Source: Mycolicibacterium goodii (lineage in GTDB: Bacteria > Actinomycetota > Actinomycetes > Mycobacteriales > Mycobacteriaceae). Taken from it: a stretch of 64,000 bases of DNA. The stretch is taken from the NCBI RefSeq assembly GCF_001187505.1, contig NZ_CP012150.1:2976001-3040000 (forward strand), written 5' to 3'. The number at the start of each line of letters is the position of its first letter. Position 1 is the stretch's first letter. Of this stretch, positions 1-8,646 are shown piece by piece. The position numbers and the translations under genes are program-made. Below the pieces are notes generated by a model. The model was not told where the DNA came from and ran no database searches. It saw only the letters and a list, made by a program, of their open reading frames with translations.

Positions 1-83
1 GCGCCGTGCGTTTCGCGCCCGAGTGCGGTGTCGGCGCACACGTAGCAGGTAGTGCGGGATGCGCGCTGAGTACAGTCGTCGGC

Positions 84-377
84 GTGCATGAGGATTCCAC
101 GGAACCGGACGCAGACAACCTCGAGTTGGACGAGTACGAAGCCCAACTCGACGAGGAGGAAGCCAACGGTCAGGTGATCTCGATCCGCCGTGCCAACGGC
201 GAGGAGATCGTCACGATCGTCGCGCAGGCCGACGAGTGGAACGTCGACCTGCAACCCGGCGGCGCCGTCATCGGCGCGTTCCTCGGGTCGCGGCGCGAGA
301 CGCCGGTGTGGGTGAACGCGCTCGACAGCGAGATCGAGCGCGACGAGGACGGCACGTACGTCCTCCGCATCGACTGA
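84..377 (+). CDS. Small acidic hypothetical protein
   Basis: A 97-residue protein very rich in Glu and Asp, with an N-terminal acidic stretch (about residues 1-32) followed by a more balanced region with several short hydrophobic, beta-like segments. There is no signal peptide or membrane segment. I chose the GTG at 84 because it is followed directly by the acidic protein; the open frame continues upstream to position 6 but that part looks noncoding. I do not recognise a named family. It is probably cytoplasmic. It stands alone, 150 bases before the next gene on the same strand. Confidence 0.6.
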   Translation: MHEDSTEPDADNLELDEYEAQLDEEEANGQVISIRRANGEEIVTIVAQADEWNVDLQPGGAVIGAFLGSRRETPVWVNALDSEIERDEDGTYVLRID

Positions 378-531
378 ACCGCCGACGCCGCGCCCGCTTT
401 CCGCGACAGGTGTCCCCCGATCGGGGGACACCGGATTCATCCGACCTACCGGCCGATCGCCCGACTGTCATCGACTCTGTTGTGCGCCAGAGTGATTGAC
501 AGTTGAAAGTTCGCTCGACAGGAGGATCGCG

Positions 532-1308
532 ATGGCCATGACGTTGACTCAGGTTCAGGCCGGGCCCTTGACGGATGCACCCCGCTACAGCGTGTTGTCG
601 TCCACCGACGTCGAGGCCGTCGAGGCTGCTCAACGTCTGCGCCGCGAGGTGCTCACCGACGAGTGTGGATACACCGTGGCCGGAAGCGGATTCGACCCCG
701 ACCACTTCGACGACCACTGCGTACATGTTCTGGTGCGGGACAACCGGACCGAGGAGCTGGTGGGTTGTGCCCGCATGCTGCCGATCGGCGGGGTGTTCGC
801 CACCGGCGGCATGTATGCCGCGAAGTCCTTCGACCTCACGGCCCTCGACCCGCTGCGGTTGTCGCTGCTCGAATGGGGGCACGCCGTCGTGCGGGCCGAT
901 CACCGCAACGGCGCGGTGCTGTTGATGATGTGGTCGGCCATCCTCGACTACGCCGACCGGTACGGCTACGACCACATCTTCGGGTGCATCACGGTGCCGA
1001 CGCATCCGCTGGGCAGCGCGCCAGGCGCCCAGGTACGTGCGGTGCATGAGTTCATGCGGGACGACCACCCCATCCCGGACTGCTACACCGTGCGGCCACA
1101 TCGGCCCGTCGTCATCGACGGCGTGCCCCTCGACGACATCGCACCGCCGTCCTACTCGCCCATCCCGGCGCTGGTGCGCGGATACCTGCGCCTGGGCGCC
1201 CGCGGGTGCGGCGAGCCTGCATACGATCCGCTGTTCCGGGTGGCGCACTTCCCGACGCTGCTGGGAACCGGCCGGTTCGACGGCGGCGCCGTGCTGGACC
1301 GGCCCTGA
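532..1308 (+). CDS. OlsB-like GNAT N-acyltransferase
   Basis: A 258-residue protein with the pattern of the Acetyltransf_5 / OlsB (ornithine N-acyltransferase) branch of the GNAT fold, which also resembles LuxI-type autoinducer synthases. Visible landmarks are LRREV near residue 35, DHFDDHC near residue 60, GCARMLP near residue 80, the segment LLEWGHAVVRADHR, and IFGCITV near residue 145. Family members transfer a 3-hydroxyacyl chain from ACP to an amino acid or small amine. The ATG at 532 is chosen because AGGAGG lies six bases upstream. No partner O-acyltransferase (OlsA) is next to it, so the acceptor and product are unknown. Confidence 0.6.
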   Translation: MAMTLTQVQAGPLTDAPRYSVLSSTDVEAVEAAQRLRREVLTDECGYTVAGSGFDPDHFDDHCVHVLVRDNRTEELVGCARMLPIGGVFATGGMYAAKSFDLTALDPLRLSLLEWGHAVVRADHRNGAVLLMMWSAILDYADRYGYDHIFGCITVPTHPLGSAPGAQVRAVHEFMRDDHPIPDCYTVRPHRPVVIDGVPLDDIAPPSYSPIPALVRGYLRLGARGCGEPAYDPLFRVAHFPTLLGTGRFDGGAVLDRP

Positions 1309-1494
1309 CCGCGGGGACGGAATCCGAACTTTACAGATCCGCGATCTTCGACAGCGAACTGGACAACTCGTCTGTTTTGTACAGGAATTGTTGCTGGGCT
1401 TCGCGGTGTGACCGACGAAGTCGCTTAGCTGGAGCAGCGATATGTGAGCTCCATCATTTCGAAACCGCAAAGTGACCTACCGCATACCGCGAAA

Positions 1495-1512
1495 ACTTAC
1501 TCAGAGGTAAGT
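1495..1512. promoter_or_regulatory. Palindromic operator-like site 1
   Basis: ACTTAC-TCAGAG-GTAAGT is a perfect 6-bp inverted repeat with a 6-bp spacer. It matches the site at 1740-1757, read on the other strand, at 14 of 18 positions. The size and symmetry fit a TetR- or MarR-type dimer. Confidence 0.5.
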
Positions 1513-1739
1513 AAACGTTTCGCTCGCGGTGTCGCAACGACCCCGACGCGGCGGGCGGAGTCGGCCGCGAGCCCGGCGGGTATTTGCTGGCGCGAGTGGC
1601 GCTTGCGTCTGCAATAAAGTTGCGGAGAGGTCGTGGGCGTTCCGAGTGCAGCTAACTTCGAATTGGGTAGCTATGGGTCACATGACGGGAGGAGCCGCCG
1701 CATTGCGGTTGTTTGACTAGCGATTTTCCCTTGCAAAAA

Positions 1740-1757
1740 ACCTACTTGGGAGTAAGT
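1740..1757. promoter_or_regulatory. Palindromic operator-like site 2
   Basis: ACCTACTTGGGAGTAAGT contains the inverted repeat TACT-TGGG-AGTA and resembles site 1. It lies 39 bases before the ATG at 1796, close to a plausible -35/-10 region, so it could act as a repressor site for that gene. Confidence 0.5.
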
Positions 1758-1795
1758 TCACCGCCCGGGGGTTTAATTCAGCAAAAGGAGAATCG

Positions 1796-3166
1796 ATGCA
1801 ACAAGCTGTTCGCTCGTACCTGGCCGCGGGTGTCGCGTTCGCGGGAGCAGGCGTCATCGCGATCAGTCCGGTGGCGCCGATGCCGCCGGACCTCACCGAG
1901 CGTGCCAAGTCGTCCGCCGACGTCGCGCTGTCCGCGCTGGCCAACCCGATCGACGGATATGCGAAGGCGTTCACCACGGCCCTCAAGAACGCCGAGGCGC
2001 TCACCGCACGTATTGCCGCCAACCCCGCGCCGATCCTGTCGAACATCGTGCGCAACCAGGTGAACAGCGTCGCGGGTGTCGCCACCTTTGCCGAGGTCTT
2101 CGGCTCCGCCGTCATCGAGGCTCTCGCCGAAACCCCAGAGCAACTGCAGTCCGCGGTCGACAAGTTCGCCGCGGGCGACGTCACCGGTGCGCTGGAGACG
2201 GTGCTCCAGACCGTGCTCGGCCCCGTGGTCAACGGTGTGGTCGACACCTTGCTGTTCAACCCCGAGGTGTGGACCGGTCTGCAGAACGCGATACGGCAGC
2301 CGATCGCCAATGCCCTCTCGGTCGTCGACCTGCTCGCGGTGCCCAACGTCTACACCGTGCTCGGCCCGGTCCTCGCTCCCGTCCAGTTCCTCACCGATGT
2401 GACCGACGCGTTCGGAGAAGCCGGTGACGAGGTGTTCGCGGGTTTCAAGAACGGGAACATCGAGCAGGTCGTCAACGCGATCATCAACCTCGGGCCCAAC
2501 CTCACCTACACCGTGCTGAACGGAAATCCGGACTTCGGCTTCGGCGGAGGCCTGCTGGGCGACCAGGGGATCGTCGCCGGGTTGCTGACCCTGCGTGACC
2601 TGGTCGCCGGTGCGATCGCCCCGGCCACCGCCGCCAAGACGGCCGCCGTGGCCGAACCCGCCGCGCTCACCAAGGTGGCTTCGGTGACCCTCGATGTTCC
2701 GAAGGCGATCGAGGCGGGACCCGAGGCCGAATCCGCGACCGGTGGACCCGTGGACACCTCCGTTGAGCCGACCGCCGCAGCAGAAGAGGCCGCAGCGGAA
2801 GAGGCCGCACCAGAAGAGACCGCACCAGACGAGACGGCATCGGACGAGACCGCGACGGACGAGGCGGCGGCCGACGCGACGGATGCACAGGCAGACGGAG
2901 AGGCAGTGGCAGACGGAAAGACAGCGGTCGAGGACAGCCCGAAGACCGTCCCGGTCAAGTCGTCGACCACGACGAAGCCCAAGAAGGCCGATCCGATCAA
3001 AGATGTGCGCAACGGCATCCGCGGTGCCATCAAGGATGTCCGCAACGGGATCAAGAAGGCCGTGGCCGGGTTGAGCGGCAAGACGGCGAAGCCGGCCAAG
3101 CAGGACACCTCGGCCAAGTCGGGTGGTTCCGATTCCGACGGCGGCTCCGGCGGGGGCACGGAGTAG
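1796..3166 (+). CDS. GjpA-like secreted / outer-envelope protein
   Basis: A 456-residue protein with an N-terminal signal-like segment (about residues 8-28, ending near a Pro-rich stretch) and a long Ala/Val/Leu-rich amphipathic domain to about residue 300. It resembles the mycobacterial proteins annotated as GjpA-type porins or PGRS-like proteins. Residues about 325-380 are an acidic low-complexity block built from Ala-Glu-Glu/Asp-Glu-Thr units. Residues about 400-425 hold two tandem copies of an 11-residue basic unit with core IKDVRNGI, followed by a Lys-rich, Gly/Ser-rich tail. AAAAGGAGA precedes the ATG. Function as a channel is inferred only from family resemblance. Confidence 0.5.
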   Translation: MQQAVRSYLAAGVAFAGAGVIAISPVAPMPPDLTERAKSSADVALSALANPIDGYAKAFTTALKNAEALTARIAANPAPILSNIVRNQVNSVAGVATFAEVFGSAVIEALAETPEQLQSAVDKFAAGDVTGALETVLQTVLGPVVNGVVDTLLFNPEVWTGLQNAIRQPIANALSVVDLLAVPNVYTVLGPVLAPVQFLTDVTDAFGEAGDEVFAGFKNGNIEQVVNAIINLGPNLTYTVLNGNPDFGFGGGLLGDQGIVAGLLTLRDLVAGAIAPATAAKTAAVAEPAALTKVASVTLDVPKAIEAGPEAESATGGPVDTSVEPTAAAEEAAAEEAAPEETAPDETASDETATDEAAADATDAQADGEAVADGKTAVEDSPKTVPVKSSTTTKPKKADPIKDVRNGIRGAIKDVRNGIKKAVAGLSGKTAKPAKQDTSAKSGGSDSDGGSGGGTE

Positions 3167-3186
3167 GACGAGGAGTAGAAACCGTC

Positions 3187-3223
3187 GTGGGCGCCAGCGG
3201 TCCTTCGGGCCACTGGCGCCCAC
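3187..3223. terminator. Bidirectional terminator hairpin
   Basis: A 17-bp near-perfect stem (GTGGGCGCCAGCGGTCC against GGGCCACTGGCGCCCAC) with a 3-base loop, followed by TTCTGTTGTG. It sits between convergent genes ending at 3166 and 3242 and could serve both. Confidence 0.75.
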
Positions 3224-3241
3224 TTCTGTTGTGTACCAACG

Positions 3242-3559
3242 TCATCGCCGTGAGCAGTCCAGCGACACCGTGATGCTGCGTTGCACGACCACGGGAACCA
3301 GCCGGTCCCGCCCGCCCGGGCCGTCGAACCGCACGAGCCTGGTGCGCTCGCGCGGATTGCGCACCCCGGTGACCAGGCACTGTTCCAGCGGTGCGCTTCC
3401 CACCCGGTCGACCCGCACGTCGAAGCCCTGCGCCTCGAGCTGGCCGATGGTCAGAGCAGCGGACTCCGCGTGCGCCGGGGCGGCGAAAGCCAGAACTGCG
3501 CTCAGCGCGGCCGCGCCGGCTCCCGCTGCCGCGACGGCCTGGGTCTTGGTGAACTTCAT
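3242..3559 (-). CDS. Small secreted two-Cys protein, family copy 1
   Basis: A 105-residue secreted protein with a Lys start, a hydrophobic Ala-rich core and a cleavage site like AHA|E near residue 32. The mature part carries the pattern TIGQLEAQGFDV-x-VDRVGSAPL-x-x-C-x-V-T-x-VRNP and ends with the pattern VSLDC. The two conserved cysteines could form one disulfide. The genes at 15466 and 20350 (minus strand) encode paralogs. The start at 3559 has AGGAG eight bases upstream; a longer frame upstream lacks a ribosome site. Function is unknown. It is divergent from the AhpD-like gene. Confidence 0.75.
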   Translation of the reverse strand: MKFTKTQAVAAAGAGAAALSAVLAFAAPAHAESAALTIGQLEAQGFDVRVDRVGSAPLEQCLVTGVRNPRERTRLVRFDGPGGRDRLVPVVVQRSITVSLDCSRR

Positions 3560-3710
3560 GGTGAACTCCTCGATTCGATGAGCCGGGATGACTGGCTCGA
3601 AGGCTCGCGTTTCGGTATGTATCGATGGTGTCGTCACGCCGAATCCGGCGCTTGAAGGCTGTGTGGAGATCCGCTGGAGATCGGCGGTAGGTCAGTTCGA
3701 GGAGGAACGC

Positions 3711-4157
3711 ATGTCCAGTCGCCCGGCGCTCAACACCGCGCTGCCCGATGCCTACAAGTCGGTGACCACGCTCAACGACCAGTGCGAGAAGGCCGCCGCC
3801 GATGCCGGAATCAGCCCGCTGGCGGTGGAACTCGTCCGGATCCGGGCATCGCAGATCAACGGCTGCGGGTTCTGCCTGCGCATGCATGTTCGCGATGCGC
3901 TCGCCAAGGGCGAGAGCACAGACCGGATCGCCGTGATCCCCGCCTGGCGGGAGACCGCGTACTTCACCGACGAGGAGCGCGCGGCGCTGGCGATCGCCGA
4001 GGAGATCACCGACATCTCCAACCCTCCCCGCGCATCGGATACCGAACTGCTGGCCGCGTTGACCTCGCAACAGATCGCGGCGCTGAGATGGCTCGCGGTG
4101 ACCATCAACGCGTTCAACCGCATCGCGATCAGCAGTCATTACAAGGTCGGTCCCTGA
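3711..4157 (+). CDS. AhpD-like carboxymuconolactone decarboxylase family protein
   Basis: A 148-residue all-helical protein with the AhpD/CMD core motif GCGFCLRMH: Cys52 and Cys55 form the CxxC pair and His59 follows. In AhpD-type enzymes these residues reduce peroxides or act in thiol-disulfide exchange. The start at 3711 has GAGGAGGA seven bases upstream; an upstream in-frame start at 3588 would add a segment without family similarity. The gene is divergent from the small secreted protein gene and lies about 90 bases before an amino acid transporter. Peroxidase activity is likely from the motif; the physiological substrate is not evident. Confidence 0.8.
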   Translation: MSSRPALNTALPDAYKSVTTLNDQCEKAAADAGISPLAVELVRIRASQINGCGFCLRMHVRDALAKGESTDRIAVIPAWRETAYFTDEERAALAIAEEITDISNPPRASDTELLAALTSQQIAALRWLAVTINAFNRIAISSHYKVGP

Positions 4158-4247
4158 CACGCCAGGCCCCGCCAAAAGTCCCCGGGCGATCCCGCGGTAG
4201 CGCTACGGTGAAACGTCCCGCGTCGCCGCCAGGAGGGGGGTCCGAAC

Positions 4248-5723
4248 ATGCGAGCCGAACGGTCACAGCGCGTTCTGCGCCGAAAGGGTGCACCGCGAGC
4301 CACCGTCCGCCTGCTCACCGTCGCGGTGGCCGCGCTTCTGGGTCTGATCCCGATGCTGGCGCCTGCGACCGCGTCGGCGGAGGGCGAAACCTACGTCATC
4401 GCAACCGACATCACGTTTGCGCCGTTCGAATTCCAGGACGCCGACGGCAAATTCGTCGGCATCGACATCGACCTCATCAACGAGATCGCGGCCGACCAGA
4501 ACTTCAACGTCACCATCAAGCCGCTGGGCTTCGACGCCGCACTGCAGGCCGTACAGGCCAATCAGGCCGACGGCGTGATCGCGGGCATGTCGATCACCGA
4601 GGAGCGCAAGAAGGTTTTCGACTTCTCCGACCCATATTTCGAGTCGGGCGTGCAGATGGCGGTGCTGGCCACCAACGACGACATCAAGTCCTACGAAGAC
4701 CTGCGCGGTAAACGCGTCGCGGTCAAGAACGGCACCGAGGGCGCCGAGTTCGCCGAGTCGATCAAGGACAAATACGGTTTCACCACCGTCTATTTCGCCG
4801 ATTCCGCGTCGATGTTCGACGAGGTCCGCACCGGCAACTCCCAGGCGGTGCTCGAGGACTACCCGGTGTTGCAGTACGGCATCGCGCAGGGCAACGGTTT
4901 CAAGACCGTGACACCGAAAGAGAAGGGCGCCAACTACGGGTTCGCGGTCAACAAGGGCCAGAACGCCGAACTGCTGCAGAAGTTCAACGCCGGCCTGAAA
5001 CAGCTCAAGGAATCCGGCCGCTACGACGAGATCATCGCCAACTACCTCGGCGAGGAGGCCGTCAGCGCCGACAACTCGTTCCTGGGCCTGCTCAAGAGCA
5101 CCTTCCCGATCCTGATGCTCGGCCTGAAGATGACGCTGATCCTCACCGTGGTGTCGATCGCGATCGCCCTGGTGCTCGGCATCATCTTCGGCCTGCTGCG
5201 GGTCTCGCGGTCGATCGTGTTGCGCGCCATCGGCACCACCTACGTCGACATCTTCCGCGGCACACCACTTCTGGTGCAGGCGTTCTTCATCTACCTCGGC
5301 ATCCCGTCGGCGCTCGGATTCCAGATGTCGGCGCTGACCGCGGGCATCATCACGTTGTCCCTCAACGCGGGCGCCTACATGACCGAGATCGTGCGCGGCG
5401 GCATCCAATCGGTGGACAAGGGCCAGATGGAGGCCGCGCGCAGCCTCGGTATCGGCTACCTGCCCACCATGCGGAAAGTGATCCTGCCGCAGGCCATTCG
5501 GACGATGATCCCGTCCTACATCAACCAGTTCGTCATCACCTTGAAGGACACGTCGATCCTGTCGGTGATCGGTATCGCCGAGCTCACCCAGACCGGACGG
5601 ATCATCATCGCCCGCAACTTCCAATCCTTCACCATGTGGCTGATCATCGGCATCATCTACTTCGTCGTCATCATGGCGCTGACCAAGCTGTCGGATCGAG
5701 TTGAGAAGAGGCTCGTGAAATGA
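4248..5723 (+). CDS. Polar amino acid ABC transporter, fused binding protein and permease
   Basis: A 491-residue fusion. Residues 1-45 are a long basic signal sequence ending in ASAE. Residues about 47-265 are a family 3 solute-binding domain (motifs [31 protein letters not shown]). Residues about 275-491 are a HisM/GlnP-type permease with several membrane helices and the coupling motif with core [22 protein letters not shown]. The binding domain is therefore tethered outside the membrane. The ribosome site AGGAGGGGGG precedes the ATG. The ATPase gene overlaps by four bases (ATGA), so the two make one operon. Glutamine or glutamate is the likely substrate, by family. Confidence 0.85.
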   Translation: MRAERSQRVLRRKGAPRATVRLLTVAVAALLGLIPMLAPATASAEGETYVIATDITFAPFEFQDADGKFVGIDIDLINEIAADQNFNVTIKPLGFDAALQAVQANQADGVIAGMSITEERKKVFDFSDPYFESGVQMAVLATNDDIKSYEDLRGKRVAVKNGTEGAEFAESIKDKYGFTTVYFADSASMFDEVRTGNSQAVLEDYPVLQYGIAQGNGFKTVTPKEKGANYGFAVNKGQNAELLQKFNAGLKQLKESGRYDEIIANYLGEEAVSADNSFLGLLKSTFPILMLGLKMTLILTVVSIAIALVLGIIFGLLRVSRSIVLRAIGTTYVDIFRGTPLLVQAFFIYLGIPSALGFQMSALTAGIITLSLNAGAYMTEIVRGGIQSVDKGQMEAARSLGIGYLPTMRKVILPQAIRTMIPSYINQFVITLKDTSILSVIGIAELTQTGRIIIARNFQSFTMWLIIGIIYFVVIMALTKLSDRVEKRLVK

Positions 5724-6493
5724 ACCAGCTCGTACCGGAATCCGCGGCCGCCGAGCCGGAGGGCACGGTGAAGATCCGCATCGAGAACCTCAAGAAGAGC
5801 TTCGGGGACCTCGTGGTGCTCGACGGCATCTCCACCACGATCACCAAGGGTGAGGTGGTGTGCGTCATCGGGCCGTCCGGCTCGGGGAAGTCCACCTTCC
5901 TGCGCTGCCTCAACAAGCTGGAGGACATCACCGCGGGCAAGGTCGTGGTCGACGAGTTCGACCTCACCGACCGCAAGGTCGACCTGGACAAGGTGCGTCA
6001 GCATATCGGCATGGTGTTCCAGCACTTCAACCTGTTCCCGCACATGACGGTGATCGACAACATCACGCTGGCGCCGCTGCTCACCAAGAAGATGGACAAG
6101 GCCGCCGCCGAGCAACGCGCGATGGAACTGCTCGGTCAGGTCGGGCTGGCCGAGAAGGCCCACGTCAAACCGGCCACGCTGTCAGGCGGGCAGAAACAGC
6201 GCGTCGCGATCGCGCGGGCGCTGGCGATGAACCCGTCGATCATGCTGTTCGACGAGGCTACCAGCGCACTGGATCCCGAGATGGTCGGCGATGTCCTTGA
6301 GGTGCTGCGCGAGCTCGCCGAGGGCGGTATGACCATGGTCGTGGTCACGCACGAGATGGGCTTCGCGCGTGAGGTCGCCTCCCGGGTGATGTTCATGGCC
6401 GACGGCAACATCGTCGAGGACGACACCCCGGCGGAGATCTTCGACAACCCGAAACATCCTCGGCTGCAGGACTTCCTGTCGAAAGTGTTGTGA
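5720..6493 (+). CDS. Polar amino acid ABC transporter ATP-binding protein
   Basis: A 257-residue ABC ATPase of the GlnQ/HisP type. Walker A is GPSGSGKST (about residues 50-58), the signature is [15 protein letters not shown], Walker B is [14 protein letters not shown] and the switch His is in VVTHEMGFA. All catalytic residues are present. It overlaps the upstream binding-protein/permease gene by four bases and so forms a complete two-gene importer. It ends one base before the stop of the convergent DUF3060 gene. Confidence 0.9.
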   Translation: MNQLVPESAAAEPEGTVKIRIENLKKSFGDLVVLDGISTTITKGEVVCVIGPSGSGKSTFLRCLNKLEDITAGKVVVDEFDLTDRKVDLDKVRQHIGMVFQHFNLFPHMTVIDNITLAPLLTKKMDKAAAEQRAMELLGQVGLAEKAHVKPATLSGGQKQRVAIARALAMNPSIMLFDEATSALDPEMVGDVLEVLRELAEGGMTMVVVTHEMGFAREVASRVMFMADGNIVEDDTPAEIFDNPKHPRLQDFLSKVL

Positions 6494-6494
6494 G

Positions 6495-7232
6495 TCAGCC
6501 GCGCTCGACGATGTTGTCCAGCCCCGACTTGGCGATATCGGGTTCGCCGGACCGGTAGGTGACGCGGTTCTCGAACCCCGAGACGCCGATCGTGCCGACC
6601 TCGTCGGCCTTGATGGTGTTCCGGATCCCCGAGACCGTGACGGCCGTGCACCTGCCGGTGATGGTGATGGTGTTCTCGACGCCGCTGACGATCACCGTGC
6701 CGCCGTCGCAGGCGACCTCGCGATTGCTGTTCGCGCCCGCGATGTTGACGATGTCCCCGCTGCCCGCGACCGAAGGGGCCGCGGTCGAGGGCGCCCCGAT
6801 CGACGGAAAGGCCGGGCCGGGAGGTGAGTACGTGCCCGTCGGGCGCGTCCCGGGTTCGTCGGCGATGGGCTGCAACCCGCTGGTGACCGTGTCGGTCAAC
6901 ATCAGGAATGCCGCGATGCCCGTGGTGATCAGGAAGACCGCTATACCGACCGCCACCATGAGGATGCGCCCGGTGCGCACGCCGGGGACGTGCGGGGGTG
7001 GCGGCGTCGGGAAGTCCTCGGCGTACCCGGGCCACGGAGCCGGCGGCCCCGGCGGTGGCGGCGGGGGATAGGTGGTGCCGAAGGTGTGGGTCCACGGCTG
7101 CGTCGGCGGCGGTGCAGGCGGGATCGGTGCGGCATCGCCGTGGCCCGGTCCGGTGCCGAGTTCCGTTGCGCGGTCGGCAAGCGGGCGTTCGAGCTCGCGG
7201 ATGCGGGCCTCGGGGTCGTCGCGCGGATCCAT
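6495..7232 (-). CDS. DUF3060 membrane-anchored protein
   Basis: A 245-residue protein. An N-terminal cytoplasmic segment (MDPRDDPEARIRELERPLAD, typical of mycobacterial DUF3060 and related proteins) is followed by a Pro-rich linker, one membrane helix (about residues 90-112), a Pro/Ser/Thr linker and a C-terminal DUF3060 repeat domain (about residues 155-245). That domain has alternating V-x-V-S-G-x-x-N-T-I motifs suggesting a small beta-helix outside the membrane. I start at 7232 because this matches the conserved family N-terminus; an in-frame ATG at 7250 is an alternative. Function unknown. Confidence 0.75.
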   Translation of the reverse strand: MDPRDDPEARIRELERPLADRATELGTGPGHGDAAPIPPAPPPTQPWTHTFGTTYPPPPPPGPPAPWPGYAEDFPTPPPPHVPGVRTGRILMVAVGIAVFLITTGIAAFLMLTDTVTSGLQPIADEPGTRPTGTYSPPGPAFPSIGAPSTAAPSVAGSGDIVNIAGANSNREVACDGGTVIVSGVENTITITGRCTAVTVSGIRNTIKADEVGTIGVSGFENRVTYRSGEPDIAKSGLDNIVERG

Positions 7233-7382
7233 GGGCAGATGCTCGCACATCCCGGGCCCGCGGGTGGGGCAAAGCGACGCGTGTTAACCGGTGTCCACGC
7301 GGATTCGGGGGCCGGGCGTGCGGCGTAGCATCGGCCTCGCGATCGCGACGCCGACAAAGGACGCCGACAAAGGGGGCTGCCG

Positions 7383-8210
7383 TTGCCGCAGACGGGACCA
7401 TGGACCGGCGACCCGGTGTGGCTTGCCGACGTCCTGCGCGCCGAGGGGGTCGACCTCGTCGAGTATCCCGGTTGGCGCAACCGCGGACACGGCGACTTCA
7501 AGGACATCCGCGGGGTCATGGTGCACCACACCGGATCCGACACCGCGACCGCGGCCTCGATCGCCGACGGCAGGCCGGACCTGCCCGGGCCGCTGTCGCA
7601 GTTGCACATCGCGCGCGACGGCACCGTCACGATCGTCGCGGTGGGCGTCGCCTGGCACGCGGGTGTCGGGATGTACCCGTGGATCCCTGCCAACATGGGC
7701 AACTGGCACCTGATCGGCATCGAATGCGCCAACTCCGGTACCAGCCCGACCGCACCACATCGGCAGAACTGGCCCGACGCACAGTATTTCGCGCTGGTGC
7801 GGTGCTGCGCGGCGATCAACCGGCGGCTGGCGCAGACATCGGCCCGCACCATCGGCCACAAGGAGTACGCCGGACGCGCACAGGGCAAATGGGATCCCGG
7901 CGCCATCGACATGGACATCCTGCGGGCCGACATCCAGAACCAGATCGGCGTTCTCGGGACACCGGCGCCCACACCTCGGCCGCCGGTGCCGGTGGGGGAG
8001 TACATCGATGTGCTGCTCTACCGGCCCATGGAAGGGCCGCAGGTCGCCGCGGTTCAGCGCAGGCTCAACGAGCTCGGGGCGTCGCTGGCGGTCGACGGGA
8101 TCTTCGGCCCGCTCACCGAGGCCGCGGTCCGTGCGTTCCAGCGTCGTACCCCCGGGCTCAAGGTCGACGGCATCGTCGGCCCGGCGACCGCCGCGGCGTT
8201 GAATCTGTAG
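7383..8210 (+). CDS. N-acetylmuramoyl-L-alanine amidase with peptidoglycan-binding domain
   Basis: A 275-residue Amidase_2 (PGRP-like) enzyme. The zinc-site pattern is visible in MVHHT (about residues 46-50) and in GHKEYAG...KWDPG (about residues 159-175). A Pro-rich linker leads to a C-terminal PG_binding_1 domain (about residues 205-275) with repeats of the VDGIFGPLTEAAVRAFQ type. There is no signal peptide, and the layout recalls mycobacteriophage lysin A modules, although no phage genes surround it. The TTG at 7383 is preceded by AAAGGGGG. It would cleave the amide bond between MurNAc and L-Ala. How it reaches the wall is not evident. Confidence 0.8.
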   Translation: MPQTGPWTGDPVWLADVLRAEGVDLVEYPGWRNRGHGDFKDIRGVMVHHTGSDTATAASIADGRPDLPGPLSQLHIARDGTVTIVAVGVAWHAGVGMYPWIPANMGNWHLIGIECANSGTSPTAPHRQNWPDAQYFALVRCCAAINRRLAQTSARTIGHKEYAGRAQGKWDPGAIDMDILRADIQNQIGVLGTPAPTPRPPVPVGEYIDVLLYRPMEGPQVAAVQRRLNELGASLAVDGIFGPLTEAAVRAFQRRTPGLKVDGIVGPATAAALNL

Positions 8211-8646
8211 GTTGCGACGGGCGCGCGGCTTCACCCGCACGTGCCGACCCACCTTTCACAGGCGTAACGTTGTTGCTCAAGCGCACCACCCTGACGGCGC
8301 TGAAAGTTTGCTGGCGTGTCGGGGTGTGATTTACCGCTCACTTTTGGTGGGAAGCGTAAGAATCGGCGCGAGCAGGTGTGTTCTCGGTCTCTTTGAGTGA
8401 CGTCGCCGATTACAACATTCGCCCTGGTAATAGCCATTTAACGCAATGGGGCGAAAACATAACAAATGGGTAACGAAGAAATTCCTAAGCGAGTTCTGAG
8501 AGACCGTCGTGAATGTCGCAGGATTCGCTGTCAACCCGTTCGGGTAGGCCGTTTTTCGTCGCTAGACTCGGTGCAAGCGCGTCGTTCCCGGCGCAGACTG
8601 AACCTGGAATCTAGTGCCGGTGTGAGCCATGCCGGCGGAGGTGCCG
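8211..8646. other. 436-bp noncoding region, AT-richer, with hairpin
   Basis: No gene seen. The middle (about 8300-8480) is AT-richer than its surroundings. An imperfect hairpin is visible at 8418-8455: TTCGCCC pairs with GGGCGAA around an inner CATT/AATG stem. TAGACT at 8561-8566 could be a -10 box for the following gene, giving a leader of about 80 bases. Confidence 0.4.

Larger units (their letters stand above)
1309..1795. other. 487-bp noncoding region with paired palindromes
   Basis: No convincing gene. The stretch carries two related imperfect palindromes (1495-1512 and 1740-1757) and an AT-richer segment just before the ribosome binding site AAAAGGAGA of the following gene. The TTTAAT element near 1773 could be a -10 box. 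Its length and the two operators suggest a regulated promoter region. Confidence 0.5.

Noticed and set aside
268..1470. A 400-codon minus-strand frame over the N-acyltransferase gene
   Set aside because: Shadow frame; the plus strand has a ribosome site and family motifs.
7250..7250. Upstream ATG of the DUF3060 gene as the start
   Set aside because: The family N-terminus begins at the ATG at 7232; the upstream ATG adds six residues and has no better ribosome site.
7383..8210. Amidase with phage-lysin layout as evidence of a prophage
   Set aside because: No other phage gene, integrase or attachment site nearby; neighbours are ordinary chromosomal genes.
8326..8341. GTGATTTACCGCTCAC as a third Crp site
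   Set aside because: The half-sites are separated by eight bases, not six.
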